Shown piece by piece: positions 30,101 through 44,600 of a stretch of 64,000 bases of DNA. The stretch spans positions 372,001 through 436,000 of the forward strand of contig BROG01000253.1 in assembly GCA_030159075.1 (NCBI GenBank), given 5' to 3'. Under the pieces are notes generated by a model that worked only from the letters and a program-made list of their open reading frames with translations, was not told the DNA's origin and did no database searches. Numbering within the stretch: the first letter of the stretch is position 1; every line of letters starts with the position of its first letter. The DNA comes from Atrina japonica. Its lineage: Eukaryota; Mollusca; Bivalvia; Pterioida; Pinnidae. Position numbers and translations under genes: made by a program.

Positions 30101-32206
30101 AAATAGCAATGAGATATCAAGAATATGTACATGACTCGATGACATTATATTCAAGTTAATGTATAATTAAAAGTGTTATTTTTATTAAGAAACATTTTCT
30201 CAACATTCATTTTACAAAAGCAAAAAAATAGTAATGTAACCTTTAGTTTGCTGAACTAATTACACTGACATTCATCATGTTACTTTGTGTTTAACCCGTT
30301 GACCCCTTTAGCCACATTTGGACTCATCCATTTTAAGGCATTGTAAAGTCCACTGTCTGAATACAGGAATGTATGATTTAGAATCCAAATTTCTAAATGA
30401 TTTTACATGTACATTCAATATTAACTTGTTCACTCCTGAATTTTGACATTAGACTTTACAGTTACTGATTTGGGCGAGTCTAAATGTGACCACAGGGGTT
30501 GAAGTTCTACCATTAATTGTTTTATACAAAAAAAGACTTACAAATATTTGGATCATTTCTAATTTCAGATCCAGCACAACTTTCAAACTTAAACACAGAA
30601 TACGTGTATGTGAGATGTGGTTAGCAACGTGTATATACGATGTATCGGAAATCAAATTACCAGCTGATCGCTCATTTGTGATTGGATGGCCGACAGTAAA
30701 TATGGTGGCAACTTTCAAATCTATGGAGCTTAAAGAACTCTGGCTTAATAAACTAAATGAGTAAGTTTTGAGTCTTGAAGTTACTTTGTATATTTGCATG
30801 GTATCTAAATTCTAAGCTTGTGAAACATACAATTCTCATGTGTTTTGATGGTTCAGTCTTCAAGCTGTTAATCTTGTCATCTGTAGCTGGAAAAATGACT
30901 GACGATCTTTTCCAAATGTAGGAAAACCCTAATCTATAAATAGAAGTCCTATTGACAGATTGAAATTTATACTTGACATTTTTTGTTTATATTCTGTTAT
31001 TGTCTATCAAAATATTCAAAAATTGGGTTCATCAAATTATTTATTAATTTTTATAAATAATTGTCACTTGCTCTACTTTTGGTCGCAATTTTCATAATAT
31101 TTCATGGTTTTTCAAGTTTTTATATACTTTTTTATTTATGAATTCAATTTTTAATTAATTTATTACCCATCTTTTCAATGCATTTATTTTTAAAATTCTC
31201 TTGAAAATGTTTATTTGATTGGTTTTAATTTTGAATTTAAGTTAATTTAAATGTTCTAAAAATAACTTACCTTTTTTGTATATGTACATGTGTTTCTCCA
31301 TGTTTAAGACTTGCAGTTCTCAAACATTTATGGATATTCTTGTGGTTACATTCCATAATCTTTTGTAGATATTATAATTAACTCTCAGAAATTCTTTCCC
31401 TTTAGAATCTAAGGTGACACGTGCTACTGACATTTTTCTTTTTTCTTGTCGCCCATTAAATTGTAATTAAGAAAGTAATTAATCAAAGTCGTTATGACGG
31501 AACTCACATAATTAACACTCTCACTAGGACATTCAAAATACAAAGAGCTATTCTGAGTTGTTATTCAAATTTTTAAACTTGAAGGTTACAGTTTTTTTTT
31601 AGAAAAATGTTTTGTTTTTCAGAACTATTGAACTAGAAAGGATGAAAGAGGCCAACAAATCGGTGAAAATAAAAGTGCACAGCAGGGAGATGGACCAGGT
31701 AAGATATTTTAACTCACCTGTGCAGGTACAAATTACATGTAAATTGTTGCATCAAAGAAATCAACAACAGGTGGTCAATTCAATAATTAGTATTAATTGG
31801 GAAAGTGTGGAATTGTATTCACTTTAGTTTTGCTCAGATTATTAACAATATATAAAGTTATCCACAAAACTAGTTATTTATTAGATGTTCACACATTCAA
31901 CTTAATATATTGGAGTAGGACTTTTGATTTAGTTACAAATTGACAGTGTTTATACTAGAAACAAAAATTATGTCAATGCAATGGTGTACTTCAATGTGAA
32001 CTTTGCACTTCAACAATTTGAAAAATATTGTTTTCAAAAAAGGAATTTATCCAGAGGATATAGTTTGGTATGTTATTATATATGTAGAGTGTATTTGATG
32101 GGAAAATGCAAAAAGTGAATGTTTGTGGGAAGGGGGGTGTAAGGGGTGTAAAAGACAGCTGCATGCAAACATTTGCAAAACCAATATTTTTATTTATTTG
32201 TTTCTT

Positions 32207-32273
<67 letters not shown>

Positions 32274-33462
32274 ATATATATAAAATTTTGAATTAATTTC
32301 AAAAAATTTTGAAAAACAAGAATATTTTTGGGGTTTAGACATATTTTGACCTCCAATTCTCTGTAACTTACAGACTTGTACTCTGGAAGTTAGTAACCAA
32401 ACTACAGCAAAAGACATATTAATTCAGTGTATTGGAAAGTTTCACATCACGGTAAGTAAAAATATCTATCTACTTCCTGTCTTGTCAATGGTTCATTTTA
32501 TATTTTCATAAACTGTTCATTTAATTATTAATTATGGGAGCGGCATGTAACTCAGCTTGCTTAATTAAAAGGGCCCAAATAAGACAATTATTTTTTTATA
32601 TAGGTTCCATTTTGCATGGGGAAGGGTTGATTGTTTGTGAATGCATTGATTTTTCCATAAATAGGATAATCCATTTCATCTTTATCAATCATAATATGTG
32701 TCAGGGTTGTCCAGCATAATTCCTTTATCATGATGATAAGTAATATTTAAATGGAGAAATAGTAGGGCATTAAAAATCATCACAAAATATTCTAGTGGAT
32801 TTAAACATGGAACCTTGTTGTTGACGTTCTAGAGTGATGTATATTTCACATAGTAACAGATCACTTAACATCATGTAATCCTTGTTAAAAATGAGATATG
32901 ATAATCTAAATATGTACTTAGAGTATTATTAAATTGATTTGATATAATTATACTAACCAGGTAATTGTCACCTGGCTGTCAAAATCACTGACAGGTGTGA
33001 TAAAGGTAATTACAAAACAAAAACAAAACACCTTTATAAACAATACTGGTCATCCAGATGGTATTCTAACTGTGATTATCAGAAAACAATGGAAAATCTA
33101 AATTGGATTTTTTTTAATATAAATTATATTTGATTGGACTTTCCCTATATTTTTAAATATGTTTTTCTTTGAATTATTAGTGTATTGAAACTTAAAAGTA
33201 TTATATATAAACACAAATCATTTGATATCTGATATCTCTCAAAACTTTACTTGTCTATCTTTGATAATTCATTTTCATAACTCTCGGTAGTTTGCATTGG
33301 CTATCTATATATGGCGTGATGTCATTTTTGTTATGGTTCGATAACAGGGCTCTGATGATAAAATTAAACATGCATGTAAACAGTGCAGTTTAGCCATGTC
33401 AAGGTTTCATGAAAGCTAAGGAAAATTACACTTCTATTCGGATGTGATTGTGTGTGTGTGAT

Positions 33463-33499
<37 letters not shown>

Positions 33500-35178
33500 A
33501 TATGAATGTAAACTAATGGTCTTTATCTTACCTATAGGCTTAATTGCATGTGTATACCCTAACAATCCCACCCCCAACCCCCAAAAAAAGATTGAGAAAA
33601 GAACATAAATAAAAAAGAACACTTAACAAACCCCAGGTGAATACAATGCATCTAAAATGCCATGTGAAAGATAATGTCCAATGTCGGCAGACAGAACTGC
33701 ATAGATCTATCTGTGTATACAAACTGTAACAATTTAAACATCGTTCTCATCACTATGTTTTACATCCACTCTATCTGCTTAAAATGAACTTGTCTTCCCC
33801 CTTGAAGAAAAGCAACAAAAAAGGTAAAAAGGACAGGGCAGTTGGCCATTTTGATGTACATTTTACAAAACAATGTGTACATATATAAAGTTATAATTTT
33901 ATGAAATGTATTTAAAGGATGATATTTATATATAAATACGTATTATGATTACAATATATCACTTATGCATTGAGTAACCTAATAATGTATATCATCTATG
34001 TAAATATACATGATAGAAAAACTAGGAGTTATCATTATTTGTATATGAAAGCGACTGATAATGTGTAGATGTAGTACAGTTGTCTCAACTTTCCTCCCCA
34101 TTGTTATCAGCATTGAAATCACAACACGCACCAAATATTGTATATGATTTTGTCATAATAAAATATGAACGCATTTACCGGAGATTGAAAAACCAAAATC
34201 CAAAATATTTATCTATAGTGTTACGTGTAAATTTCATGTCTGTTTCAGCAGAATAATGGATTATGTAACAATTGGATTATAGTTTACCAAAGTTCATTTG
34301 GTGTGATACAAGCATCTGGCTTATGTTATGGTGTTTCATTTTTTAAACATTTTAAGAATTTTTAACATTGTCACGTCTATGTGGTGTACAGAGATTTTAC
34401 TAGTACACCTGCATTAAGGCAGGAATACCTGAAGATTTGGATACCTTAATAGCATTACATGCATTTTAAAAAAAAATTATTTTTGGCATTATGGAAAACT
34501 TTATTGGAATTTTTCTTTCATTGTTTACACCATATTTCAACCTTCATTAGTTCTGTTGGGATTACATCTATGTTAAAAAAAACGATGGTGTTTAATTATG
34601 CATCGGAGGCGTAAATATGTTGTGAACGAAGTGGAGGACGATCAATGCTCATGTTTTTCTTGTTTGTCTGAACAGGACACAGATCTAAACGAAAGTCAAT
34701 TGTGGGTGAAAACGGGAAAAGATGAAAGTCCTTATCCTCTCATTGGTGAGTAATATGTTTTGTTACTTAGTTTTTTCAACGGTAAAATTGAAGTCGTTCA
34801 CGATAGACTTGATTTGGTAAAGGAAAAATTCAGTTGGACAAATGAGGCATTACTTGACTCCGAAATCAAAGCTTTGAGTTGAATTCACACCTTAGTTCAT
34901 TGACTTTGGAGCCTGTTGAATATCAAAGTTGGCCTCTGATTGGCCTTTGCTTATAGCTATAGTTGTTTTAAAAAAATTGAGGCAATGTTTAGTATCACAA
35001 GAAATTCAATAGACTCTTATGTTAACTATGTTCCAAAAGTTTTTACTGGCTGAAATAATTTCTTAACACATCAACCCCGAAAAAACAATGGACTCTTCTG
35101 TAAATCAATGTCCTAGGCCAGTCCAAATGTGTCTTTAGGGGTGATTGAATTAACATACAAAATGATGCTAGATAAAAG

Positions 35179-35243
<65 letters not shown>

Positions 35244-36204
35244 TATGAGATTATTTATAGCATACACAATTTTTTGCACTCAACAGTTGCATGATAAATA
35301 TGTTTGATAGATTTCGACACTGACCTAATTTAAAGCCTCTCTCAACAAAGACAACCCTCTTGTATGTTTTGATAACTGTGACAGTGATGGACATTGTCAA
35401 AATACTTTGAACTTGAAAATTTTAATTCAGTGCAGATACTACAACATTCGGACTAAAATTAATTTCCATGATGTTTTAGATGTTGGGCTTTTTAGACTCG
35501 GCCCATGATAATATGTACAAGACTGGTCTATTTTGTGGACTTTTCTCTCTCAGTAGTATTGTAGGTTTAGAATTTTCTATAAATTTGTTGATGTTTTTTA
35601 TTACATGTATGTAGATTACATCGTCATCTTGACAGGCATGATGTCAGTTACATGTATCCACTATAAATGTGTTTCAGATATGGTTTCAAATTAGAATTTT
35701 GAGCTAGGTCAAATCTAAGACTAAAACATTGCTCATGGACTTCTTTTAATAAAATGTTGAAAGTCCTAAGTTGTTAAGACCTAAAGATAATTGGTCTTAA
35801 AACGAAACTTAAAACTTTTCTATTTACACTAACCTAACTCAAGTTTTAAGGTGTATTCGCAAATTTTCAGATAAGATCTTGATAGTATATGAGTACTTAT
35901 ACCTACTACATTTACAAAAATAAATGACATGTGCCGTCCCTGTCAATTGAAATCCCACTTTATTTGAAATAATTTTGATTCCTCGACCAAATTTCTCTGT
36001 AATCATAACTCGGTTATTTTGAAACCCCTGATTATATAAAAGAAAAGTTCATTTCACTTTCAGTTTCAATTTGTCTGGGTTCAGCTGAATATACATGTAT
36101 ATACATTGTACAGTAAAACCTGCTTTAGCGACCACCTGTGTATAAACACCACCTGGTCATGAAGATTTTGTTGTTGTCCCCAAGGAGGTCTTTATATACA
36201 AGTT

Positions 36205-36240
<36 letters not shown>

Positions 36241-39200
36241 TATTTGTGTCAGAAACATTCTGAAGTGATTGCATGGATTTTCTTCTTTCTTTATCTTCTC
36301 TGTCACGTCCATTTTTGATGGTGTTAAATCCGGTAGTTTAATATTTACCGCGTTTTTGCTTGTTGATTTATTAATGCGTAGTTCATTTATATGTTGTTTC
36401 ACTTTGAAAAATTCGTAATCAGATTGTTGACCCAAATAAATAGATCCCAGAATTTGTACTGACCCACGACAATGAAATGCGGTCAAAATGTCTTGGACAT
36501 GAGACAAATTCCACAGATATTGTTTCGGTCAAGTTTAAAATTTTCGCCTCTGTTTGGAAATTCGGCACTTCATGTGTTTACAAGACGGCACTTTACGTGC
36601 AATAAATCTAGCTTTTTATGGTGTATTTGTCAACATTTACATACAAATTTAGCCATGGCCACCCGGGTTCATTTTGAAATACAACACCAGAGTACCAGCA
36701 ATTACATTTCTTGTACTATACTTGGACATGCCTAGTCAGATGTGTATTAAAAGTTCAACTTATATCTAATTCAATATTACCTTTATGTTGACTTAAGTTT
36801 TGTGTCGTATCATCTTAATGTAAATTACTTATCCGATAAACAAAACCAATAAAGCTTGTTAACCTACCGGTAGCTCTCTCAAGCCTCACTCTTCCAACAA
36901 AACGAAGAAATTTATACTCTGCAAAAATCCTCCCCCTCTACCTGTTACCTTGAAGGTGATAAAGACCTCGTCATTGTACAGGTAAAATAACGGTCTAAGG
37001 ACATACCTTAGTAAAAAAATATATATATATATTTTGCAGAACTGACTAAAACTTGTCTAAGCAGGACTTGGCATTCATAATCTAGAGTTTGACCTTTGTA
37101 GGGAGGTCTCATCTATGTAAAAATTTGGTACAGAAAGGGACATTGAGTACATAATATTAGGTGTATTAACTTATTCACCCCTAAAGACACATTTGGACTG
37201 GTCTAAGTCATTGATTTACAGAAGTGTCCATTGTTTTTTCAGGAGTTGTTGAGTACAGGTGTATTGGATATTTTGGTGTTATAAAAAATTGAGCAATTTT
37301 TGGTTTTACCAAAGAGAAAATGATAGGTGTGTTTTCATGTGAGTGACAAACTCTGGCATTGATGTTTTAGATTCAGTAAATAAAACTCATAAAACAGAGG
37401 TGTCTGTAATTACAGAGTCAATCCTGTGATACATGTACAGTGTCTTATAAAATATGGTTCTCAGTTTTACACAGTATATTTGTTGTCATTTCAATCTGTC
37501 CACTGAGTTGTTGTTTTTTTAATGTGGTCTCTGGAGGTAAATTCTATAGAATTTGTGGCTTCTGAAAGTGGTTCCTTATACAGGTGGTCCCATAGAGCTA
37601 TGATAAACTTGTAAAATAGTTATACAATAGAACCTGTCTTGTGAGACCACATTCTGAAAAGCACTTGGTTAAATAATCCTGTAGATAAAAACTCTTTTGA
37701 GGGACCACCTGACCACCACATTTCAGTAGTAGATGGGGTGGTATCTCAAGACAGGTACCACTGTATTGCTCGTTTTTGTTATACACCAGGTACCTGTCAG
37801 TCATAAAGGTTAATTTTATTTACATCCTATTGAAATCGACAAGTAATCTGATTTTATAAACAAATTTTAGATTTGTAAAAAAAAAAAATTGCCCCCTTTT
37901 TTGACATTAACTTGTGTTTTCTAATTAACAGTTTTTAAAAAATTTTCCCAGTTACAAAGCGCGTGTTGCCGTAAATCATTTTTGACTAATGAGTATGGGA
38001 GCACTTTACTCTTAGCAAACAATTCTTTAAATACAATTTTTTAATTATGTGACAACTAGAACAAAATTAAATATAATGATCTACATGATTTATTTTTCAT
38101 ACACATAAAAAATGAGCTCATAAATTTAATAGCAAGCTAATTTAGACCACTGATATATACCACAACTATTTTTTTTACGCCATTTTGATTCTTTGAAAAA
38201 AAAATTAAATAGGCCATGATGACAAAATCTTGCTTCATTTTGGTTTTTTTTTCTATACTGCTGTGGCCTCCTCCCTCCGAGTATTTATTCACCTGTCAGT
38301 AAAATGTTGGGTGGGGGGGCATTAAGTCTATACTTTATTCATAGATTAACCATCTTATAAGACCAGTTTTGGGGCAAATTTAATTGTTGTAAATTTCAAA
38401 AGAAAAAATTTTAAGAAGAAATATTTTTTGATGAAACCATGATTTTGATCACAAAAAGATTAACTTTTTATAAAGTTTTACTACACTTACTTGCAAGAAG
38501 ATTGCAATGACATATGATGCTTGCTAGATATTTAAAAATTTTTGTGTTTTTATTGCTAGTTAAATGTGTCTATAACGAGTTAGTGATAGATTGGCGATTT
38601 GTCAAAGTCGTCAACTTGCTTTAAATTTGACACAATAATTCAGGATGACCGTAAAATGTGCACGCCTTCGTAGACACAGAGGCTCAAAATCATTGAAGCC
38701 AGTTCATCAAAAACAATCTTTATCGTTTTCCTACAGACTCCAAAGAAAATCATTTTCATTCTTGTAATTTTTGCCCGATATTATAAACATAAATTTCACA
38801 CTTGAATTTTAACTCGCCTTTTGTTGTCAATTTCTATCAAGTATGTCACCTTTCTGGAGTCAATAGCACTGTCACTTTCTTTTTCTTCCTGTTTGTATTT
38901 ACTTTCCCTGCCATTATGGAGAAGAAAAAAAAAAAGAAAATGTTTGTAAACAAACCTTATGTCACTCGCTTATTATATGATCTAATTTTTTTTTATCTTG
39001 GGTATTTTGTTGTAAGAAGGACTTAAAAAGATATGTCATGTAATGTCTTGTGGCTATTCTACTTAGATGAGATTTTAAAGATAGCTTATCAGGAGTGGGC
39101 AGTGGTCATTCAAACTGACCATCACCTGTATATTTTTCACTTTGAAGTTTTTAAGTGTGGGTTCGCTTATTGTAACAAACATTGTGTACATATGCAACTA

Positions 39201-41546
39201 ATGAGAGAAAAACAAGATTTATGTTTAGGAAATGTTTCATTTTTTTATGAAATTTGGTTACCATTTGTGGTTGAGATGTGCTTAAGATCGAGAAGGTTGT
39301 TTATATGATTGACCCATACTTTGATGTTATTGCTTTGCTTGTTTTGTTTGTTTGTTAGTTTATTTATTGATGTCTGATAGAACAGGACAAGTATTTGGCT
39401 TAGATCCACCTGATAAAAGATTTATTTCAACAAAGAGAGAAATCAAAGATACCCTAAAGAGCACCTCATTGATCTCAACTGTGTGTGTGTTTACATGGAA
39501 GTTGAACTTGAAGGAAAATTTCAGTAGGTCTCCATGTATAAGGAAAAGGAAATGTATAACAAGTCTTTGATTGGGGAGGGAATTGCAAGTGGCAGCAGGT
39601 ACTACTGATGTTTAATTGGCAGGGAGGAAATTGGATGTTCTGAGGGTGTTCTTGAAGTGGCTGGGGGGAGGGGGGGTAAAATGTGTGGTGTTTTGCCTGT
39701 GATGTGTATTTTGAGGGGAGGGAAGGGTGTGAAGATGATACATGTATTACTCATGTTACTTAAACAAGGAAAAAATGACGATATACAATTCTGATAAATA
39801 ATAATAAAAGAAAAAAAAAATAGAGGAGGGATGGAGTCAATACTTGTAACCCCCATTTTGTTTCAAATTTCAGAATTTGTGCATTTTGAACTATTCTAGA
39901 TTTATGGGAAGTTTAAATAAGGAAGAAAATACTGTAAACAACTATTATGAAGGATTAAAAAAAAAAAGTATTGTGGCAAGAATGGGGGGGTTGGGGTTGT
40001 ATGTATGTATGTGTACCAGATTACTTATAGGTCAGTACAGTTTAGTTGTAAATATATAATATCTTTTTATACAATGTATTCCTGAGTTTACTCAAGTTCA
40101 TGATGGGTAGATATTTTTTTCTGTTTGGAAACGATCGTATCATGGCTAAATCTGAATGGAAATGACGTCACATTTAACAACATATCCATTTTTCATTGTA
40201 TTTTTAGACTGAAGTGAAAAATTCATAACATGTCCACCATTGTGTATTTATATGTATCTGAGCATATATTGGGGGTCCAGATTTTATCTTGAGCTCAATC
40301 TTTTGTTTCAAAATCATCGTTGAGTGATCATAGGAATTTTAAAGGTGTTCCGGTTTGAACCGTTTGCCCACTTTGGGATATATTACGTGGGTTGGTACGA
40401 CAATTGAGAAATGTACATGTATCTCTCAGACACAGAACCATACCCTAAATCTTTAAAAATCCTTTAGCACTTAAACAATAGGACAGCACCCACAAGGAGT
40501 ATCTGTACAACTTTTTATACCTATCTTATAACAAAGTTATATAGAGTTATTAAAATACCAACAAGTCTCAAACATCTATGCTTTTCAATCATAATTAAGT
40601 TAGGTCATTTAGTATGAGAAATGTGATTATAAAAACGACTGAAATATATGTGATATAGTGAGGTGAAATTGTATAATATCATGTGAGTTTACATTTCAAA
40701 ATACGCACATCGGTATGTATTTACGAAGGTGTATCTCTTAGCTGTATAATGCGCAGTCTTGGCCGAGTGAGTTTTCTGACAGATAAGATGAACTAGGGTT
40801 ACCTAGCAGAGATTGAATGACAGGTATTTCAATAGGAGGTACCGCCCCCTTAAAATCACTGCTTGTCAGGTAAACACAGGTATTTCATGTTCACCTGTGT
40901 TTTCCTTGTTTAGTCATGGATATAATATCACTATGATGTATGTTTGCTGTTCAGTTAGAGTATTGGGATAGTATGAATACACACGTTGGTGCTTTTTCCT
41001 TGAGATTTAATGTGTGTAAATATTTTCACGTTTAATGATATTGTGGAATACCGTACTGCAGTTGGACTTAATTGTGATTATTTTTCATCGTTTTTTTTTT
41101 TTTTTTTTTTGCAATGAATGTTGTCTTTTTTAAATGGACAAATGAGGACTAAATCGGTGGATTTGAGAAACATGCTTCTGCTACTTAGTGAAGGTAAATT
41201 CACACATGTTTAACTACATATGTTTTATTTCACACTTGCTCACTATCTATTTCGTGTCAATTTCACAGGTTAAACTAGATCCGTGGATTTAGAAGTTGGC
41301 AATTTTCCTATCTTTTGAAATTTGATTATGATGGGATTAAAGTTTCCATCTTTTGAAGGGTTATCAATGGTCAATATAAAATAGTTGTCACCCCTTGAAC
41401 ACAGGTGTATGTGTATAGGTGATCAAAAATGATTTGATAATTTTTTTATTTTGGTGTATTTGTTTGGACATTTCATAGCTTATTATTTCTGCAGAAACAC
41501 ATATCCATCTACACATATGTTCTTGTTACATCTTAGTACATAATAC

Positions 41547-41621
<75 letters not shown>

Positions 41622-44600
41622 ATATTTATGTATGTATGTATGTAGATGTGTACAATGCTCCATTTTTCATACATTTGATATATCTTTTTTTTTTATTCAG
41701 GTCACGAACTGCCACACAGCATAAAGTCAAGCCACTTGAGAGATTTAGCAAACACAGACGACCCAATGGTGTCTCTGGACCTTGAACAGGGCATGGAAGA
41801 TGTCACCGGGGAAAAGAAATGTGAATTTATATTCAAACATGGCAAATTTGCCAAAAAACAAAGCTTTGGTAAGTTGAAAGCATATGACTATATAATATGT
41901 ACGTTTTGATTTTAAATTTGATTGAATTTCTGCATTTTTGACTGGTTATCACATTTTGGGTTTTTTTTTTCTGACGAATTCTGGAAGTAGCTTTATTATT
42001 TTCTTTATTTTATCTCTGAGCGGGCACGCGGCACTAGATGTATATGAAATTGAATTTTCAATTACTGGTAAGGTAAATCCCATATAGTAACAGACAGTGC
42101 AATGATCTCGCCATATTTGTTTACCATAAGAGATATAGTCCCAATACAGGTGGATTGTTTTAAACATCCAGGCACAACTCATCAATTTCATGTCAAAAAA
42201 TCTGTGTAAAAGAATGTTGTTTACTGTAAAATGTCAACAGGTGACACTGACGAGAAACTGACGATTGTATGTGGTGATGATGATGTGAATGCTCAATAAT
42301 TACTTTCATTTTGTTTTTGAGTACCTTGTTTTTATTTGTTTCCTGTTTCATTATTATTGTTTTTTTTTCCTGAAGTTTTGATAATTAGATAAAAATCCCT
42401 CAAAATCTTGTAAGATCTACAACCTGGTGCCTACACAATTACTACAAACATCCGAATAGTGTACTACTTGGCAAGCTGCCAAGATTCTATTGTTCGTGTG
42501 AGCATGACGTTTACTAAATGGACTGTGCCATTAAAAAGACTATTTTCATAGTAAGGTTATACTACTCTTGATTCACAAGATACTAACATTTAATTAACAT
42601 TTTTTATTCATAACGATGACCGAAAAATATTATTATAAAAAAAATTAAACAATAAAGACAAAACATTTCTGGCAGGTGACATTATTATTGTCGTATCATA
42701 ATAATGTAATGTTCATCGGCAGGAGACCTCTTAAGTACCTCCTGGTAAGCATTTGAGTTTTACGTAAGGAAAATCTTGAATTTACCTTATGAATATGTTT
42801 CCATATCGTTAGACAGAAAAAGTGATAAATGTATTTCCTATTCATTCTGCATATATATTTATATTTTAGTATTATCTATCTAAATGTCTGTCTATATATT
42901 TCATATTTTCACATTTTCAAAGTTTTACATACAATGGCTTAATTATTTCCTTCGAAAGAATTAATGAGCTTAAGTGTAAAGTGTATCTTTGATCATTTTT
43001 ATCTGCCTCAGAAGTTTCTTTTTGTCACCATTTGATTAAAAAAGAACAAACAAACAAATGGATACTTAATTGGTATGGATTTGTCTTTGTAAGTCATTTT
43101 TGCATATCCGTTGTTTGTCATGCGACACTTTTTGACACGCATTATAAATGCACTTTTTCATGCACTTATGATTGCTGTGAAGTTGCAACATCAGTGACAT
43201 AAAAACTATTGCTTAAAGTTTTTGTTTTTTATGTTTTTGGTTTTTGGGTTTTTTTTTTTTTTTTGTTTTTGTTTTTTTTTTGTTAGAGGGGTGTTCATAT
43301 ATAAAAAATATATACACCAATAAAAAGAAGCAAAAACTGATGAGTTTTTACTTTTTTGTCAAAAAACACAATTTTGTTAAAAATTGGGAGGTCTACCACC
43401 ATGTACAGGAATGAAATAAACTGATTAATGATAACCAATTTCATCTCTTAACCTTCCTCCATTCTCCTATTTTCCTCCCTTGTTTATTATTATCAAAATT
43501 AATTTGTAGCTTTTTTTTCTCAAAAGATAAACAGATACCCCGAAATATTTTGTTCATACACATTTAAAGTAGATTTTGAGATTATTATTATTATCAATTT
43601 TTCCCTAATCTTGTTTTTTTCCCACTTGGTCAGCAAAAACATACAACTTTTCTGGGTTAAAACCAATTCTGTTTTATTTACATAACTTCTGGGAGTACCC
43701 TCTCAAAATAGCTGACCAGGGTTAATCAATATGGATACACATTAAAACTTTCGGTTCAGTATTTTTCCATATTTTCCCCAGTAATCTTTATATTTTGTTT
43801 TTCTTACTAACTGTTGTCCATTCAGGAACTTATATTGAGTCTTGACACAAGGATTGTTTTCATCTATTTTCATTCAAGCTTTCGACTACAGATTTATAAC
43901 CGTGGGTTATTTTTCACTAGAGTCCATTGAAAAAAATTGACCACACATTTCATTCCTTTGTACTCACTGTCAAAACAAAGAGGCAAAACACTTTGGCCAC
44001 ATTGTAATCTGCTTAAGGATTAAAACGATGGATTTAGCCCATTTTCTATTCTATCTGAATAGAGTTATGTCAAGGCATTAGGAAGGGGTACATGAAAACA
44101 TGCTAAACTGAGTGGGAGAGGACAGGAATTCGCAAAACATGTTTATATAAAAGTACAAAACTAAAGGTTTAATTGGCACAAAAGCCATTAAAGTAATTTC
44201 TGTAGCACATACAAATAGGCATGTGTGACACCTAGCGGCCATTGACTAAATAAGTACAAGTTAAAGAGAGAGACCTTGAATTTTCTGTATGCATGTATAT
44301 CTGCATGCATGTTCTTCAAACACGATGGGAGTTAAAAGTGATCGGATATATCTGAATTCTACCTTCATAGATCTTATAGACCCAGCAGTTATACATATAG
44401 GTCAGTATATTTATGGTGTATATATATTAATATATCTTTTAAGGAGGTGGTGGTTGGGGGTTATTTGTTACCAAGGACAGAATGAGTAATTCTGGGAGAC
44501 AGACTAACCAGTGACAATTTTTTTATCTAATACTTTACCACAATTTTTTTTAAGATATCTTCATAATATTTTTTTTTTATTTTCAGATGAAAGCAAAGTA

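Larger units (their letters stand above)
28062..30568 (+). other. Intron 4
   Basis: 2.5 kb with three MITEs (28541-28624, 28858-29023, 30291-30503). No exon was recognised. The 30291 MITE ends only about 65 bp before the exon 5 acceptor. Confidence 0.75.
34746..41700 (+). other. Intron 8
   Basis: 7.0 kb. It holds TTAA MITEs (35063, 37166), gagaccacc-family MITEs (36110, 37624), TA/GA microsatellites (35179, 36209, 41549) and a 20-base T run at 41091-41110. A minus-strand open frame at 36208-36530 is discussed under rejected items. Confidence 0.7.

Noticed and set aside
30449..30799. Minus-strand frame of 116 codons
   Set aside because: It is the antisense shadow of ARHGAP20-like exon 5, which has excellent splice sites and PH-domain sequence on the + strand.
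31991..32417. Frames on both strands with Tyr-Ile repeats
   Set aside because: Generated by the TA microsatellite at 32213-32269; the real exon in this stretch is 32374-32451.
36208..36530. Minus-strand open frame of about 100 codons (HINELRINKSTSKNAVNIKL)
   Set aside because: The composition is fairly protein-like, but the frame has no ATG start in a good context and no splice sites I could support, and it runs into a TA microsatellite. It is left as a weak possibility, not a gene.
39033..39570. Two consecutive plus-strand frames of 91 and 72 codons in intron 8
   Set aside because: No family resemblance and no matched acceptor/donor pair in phase with neighbouring exons; probably chance.
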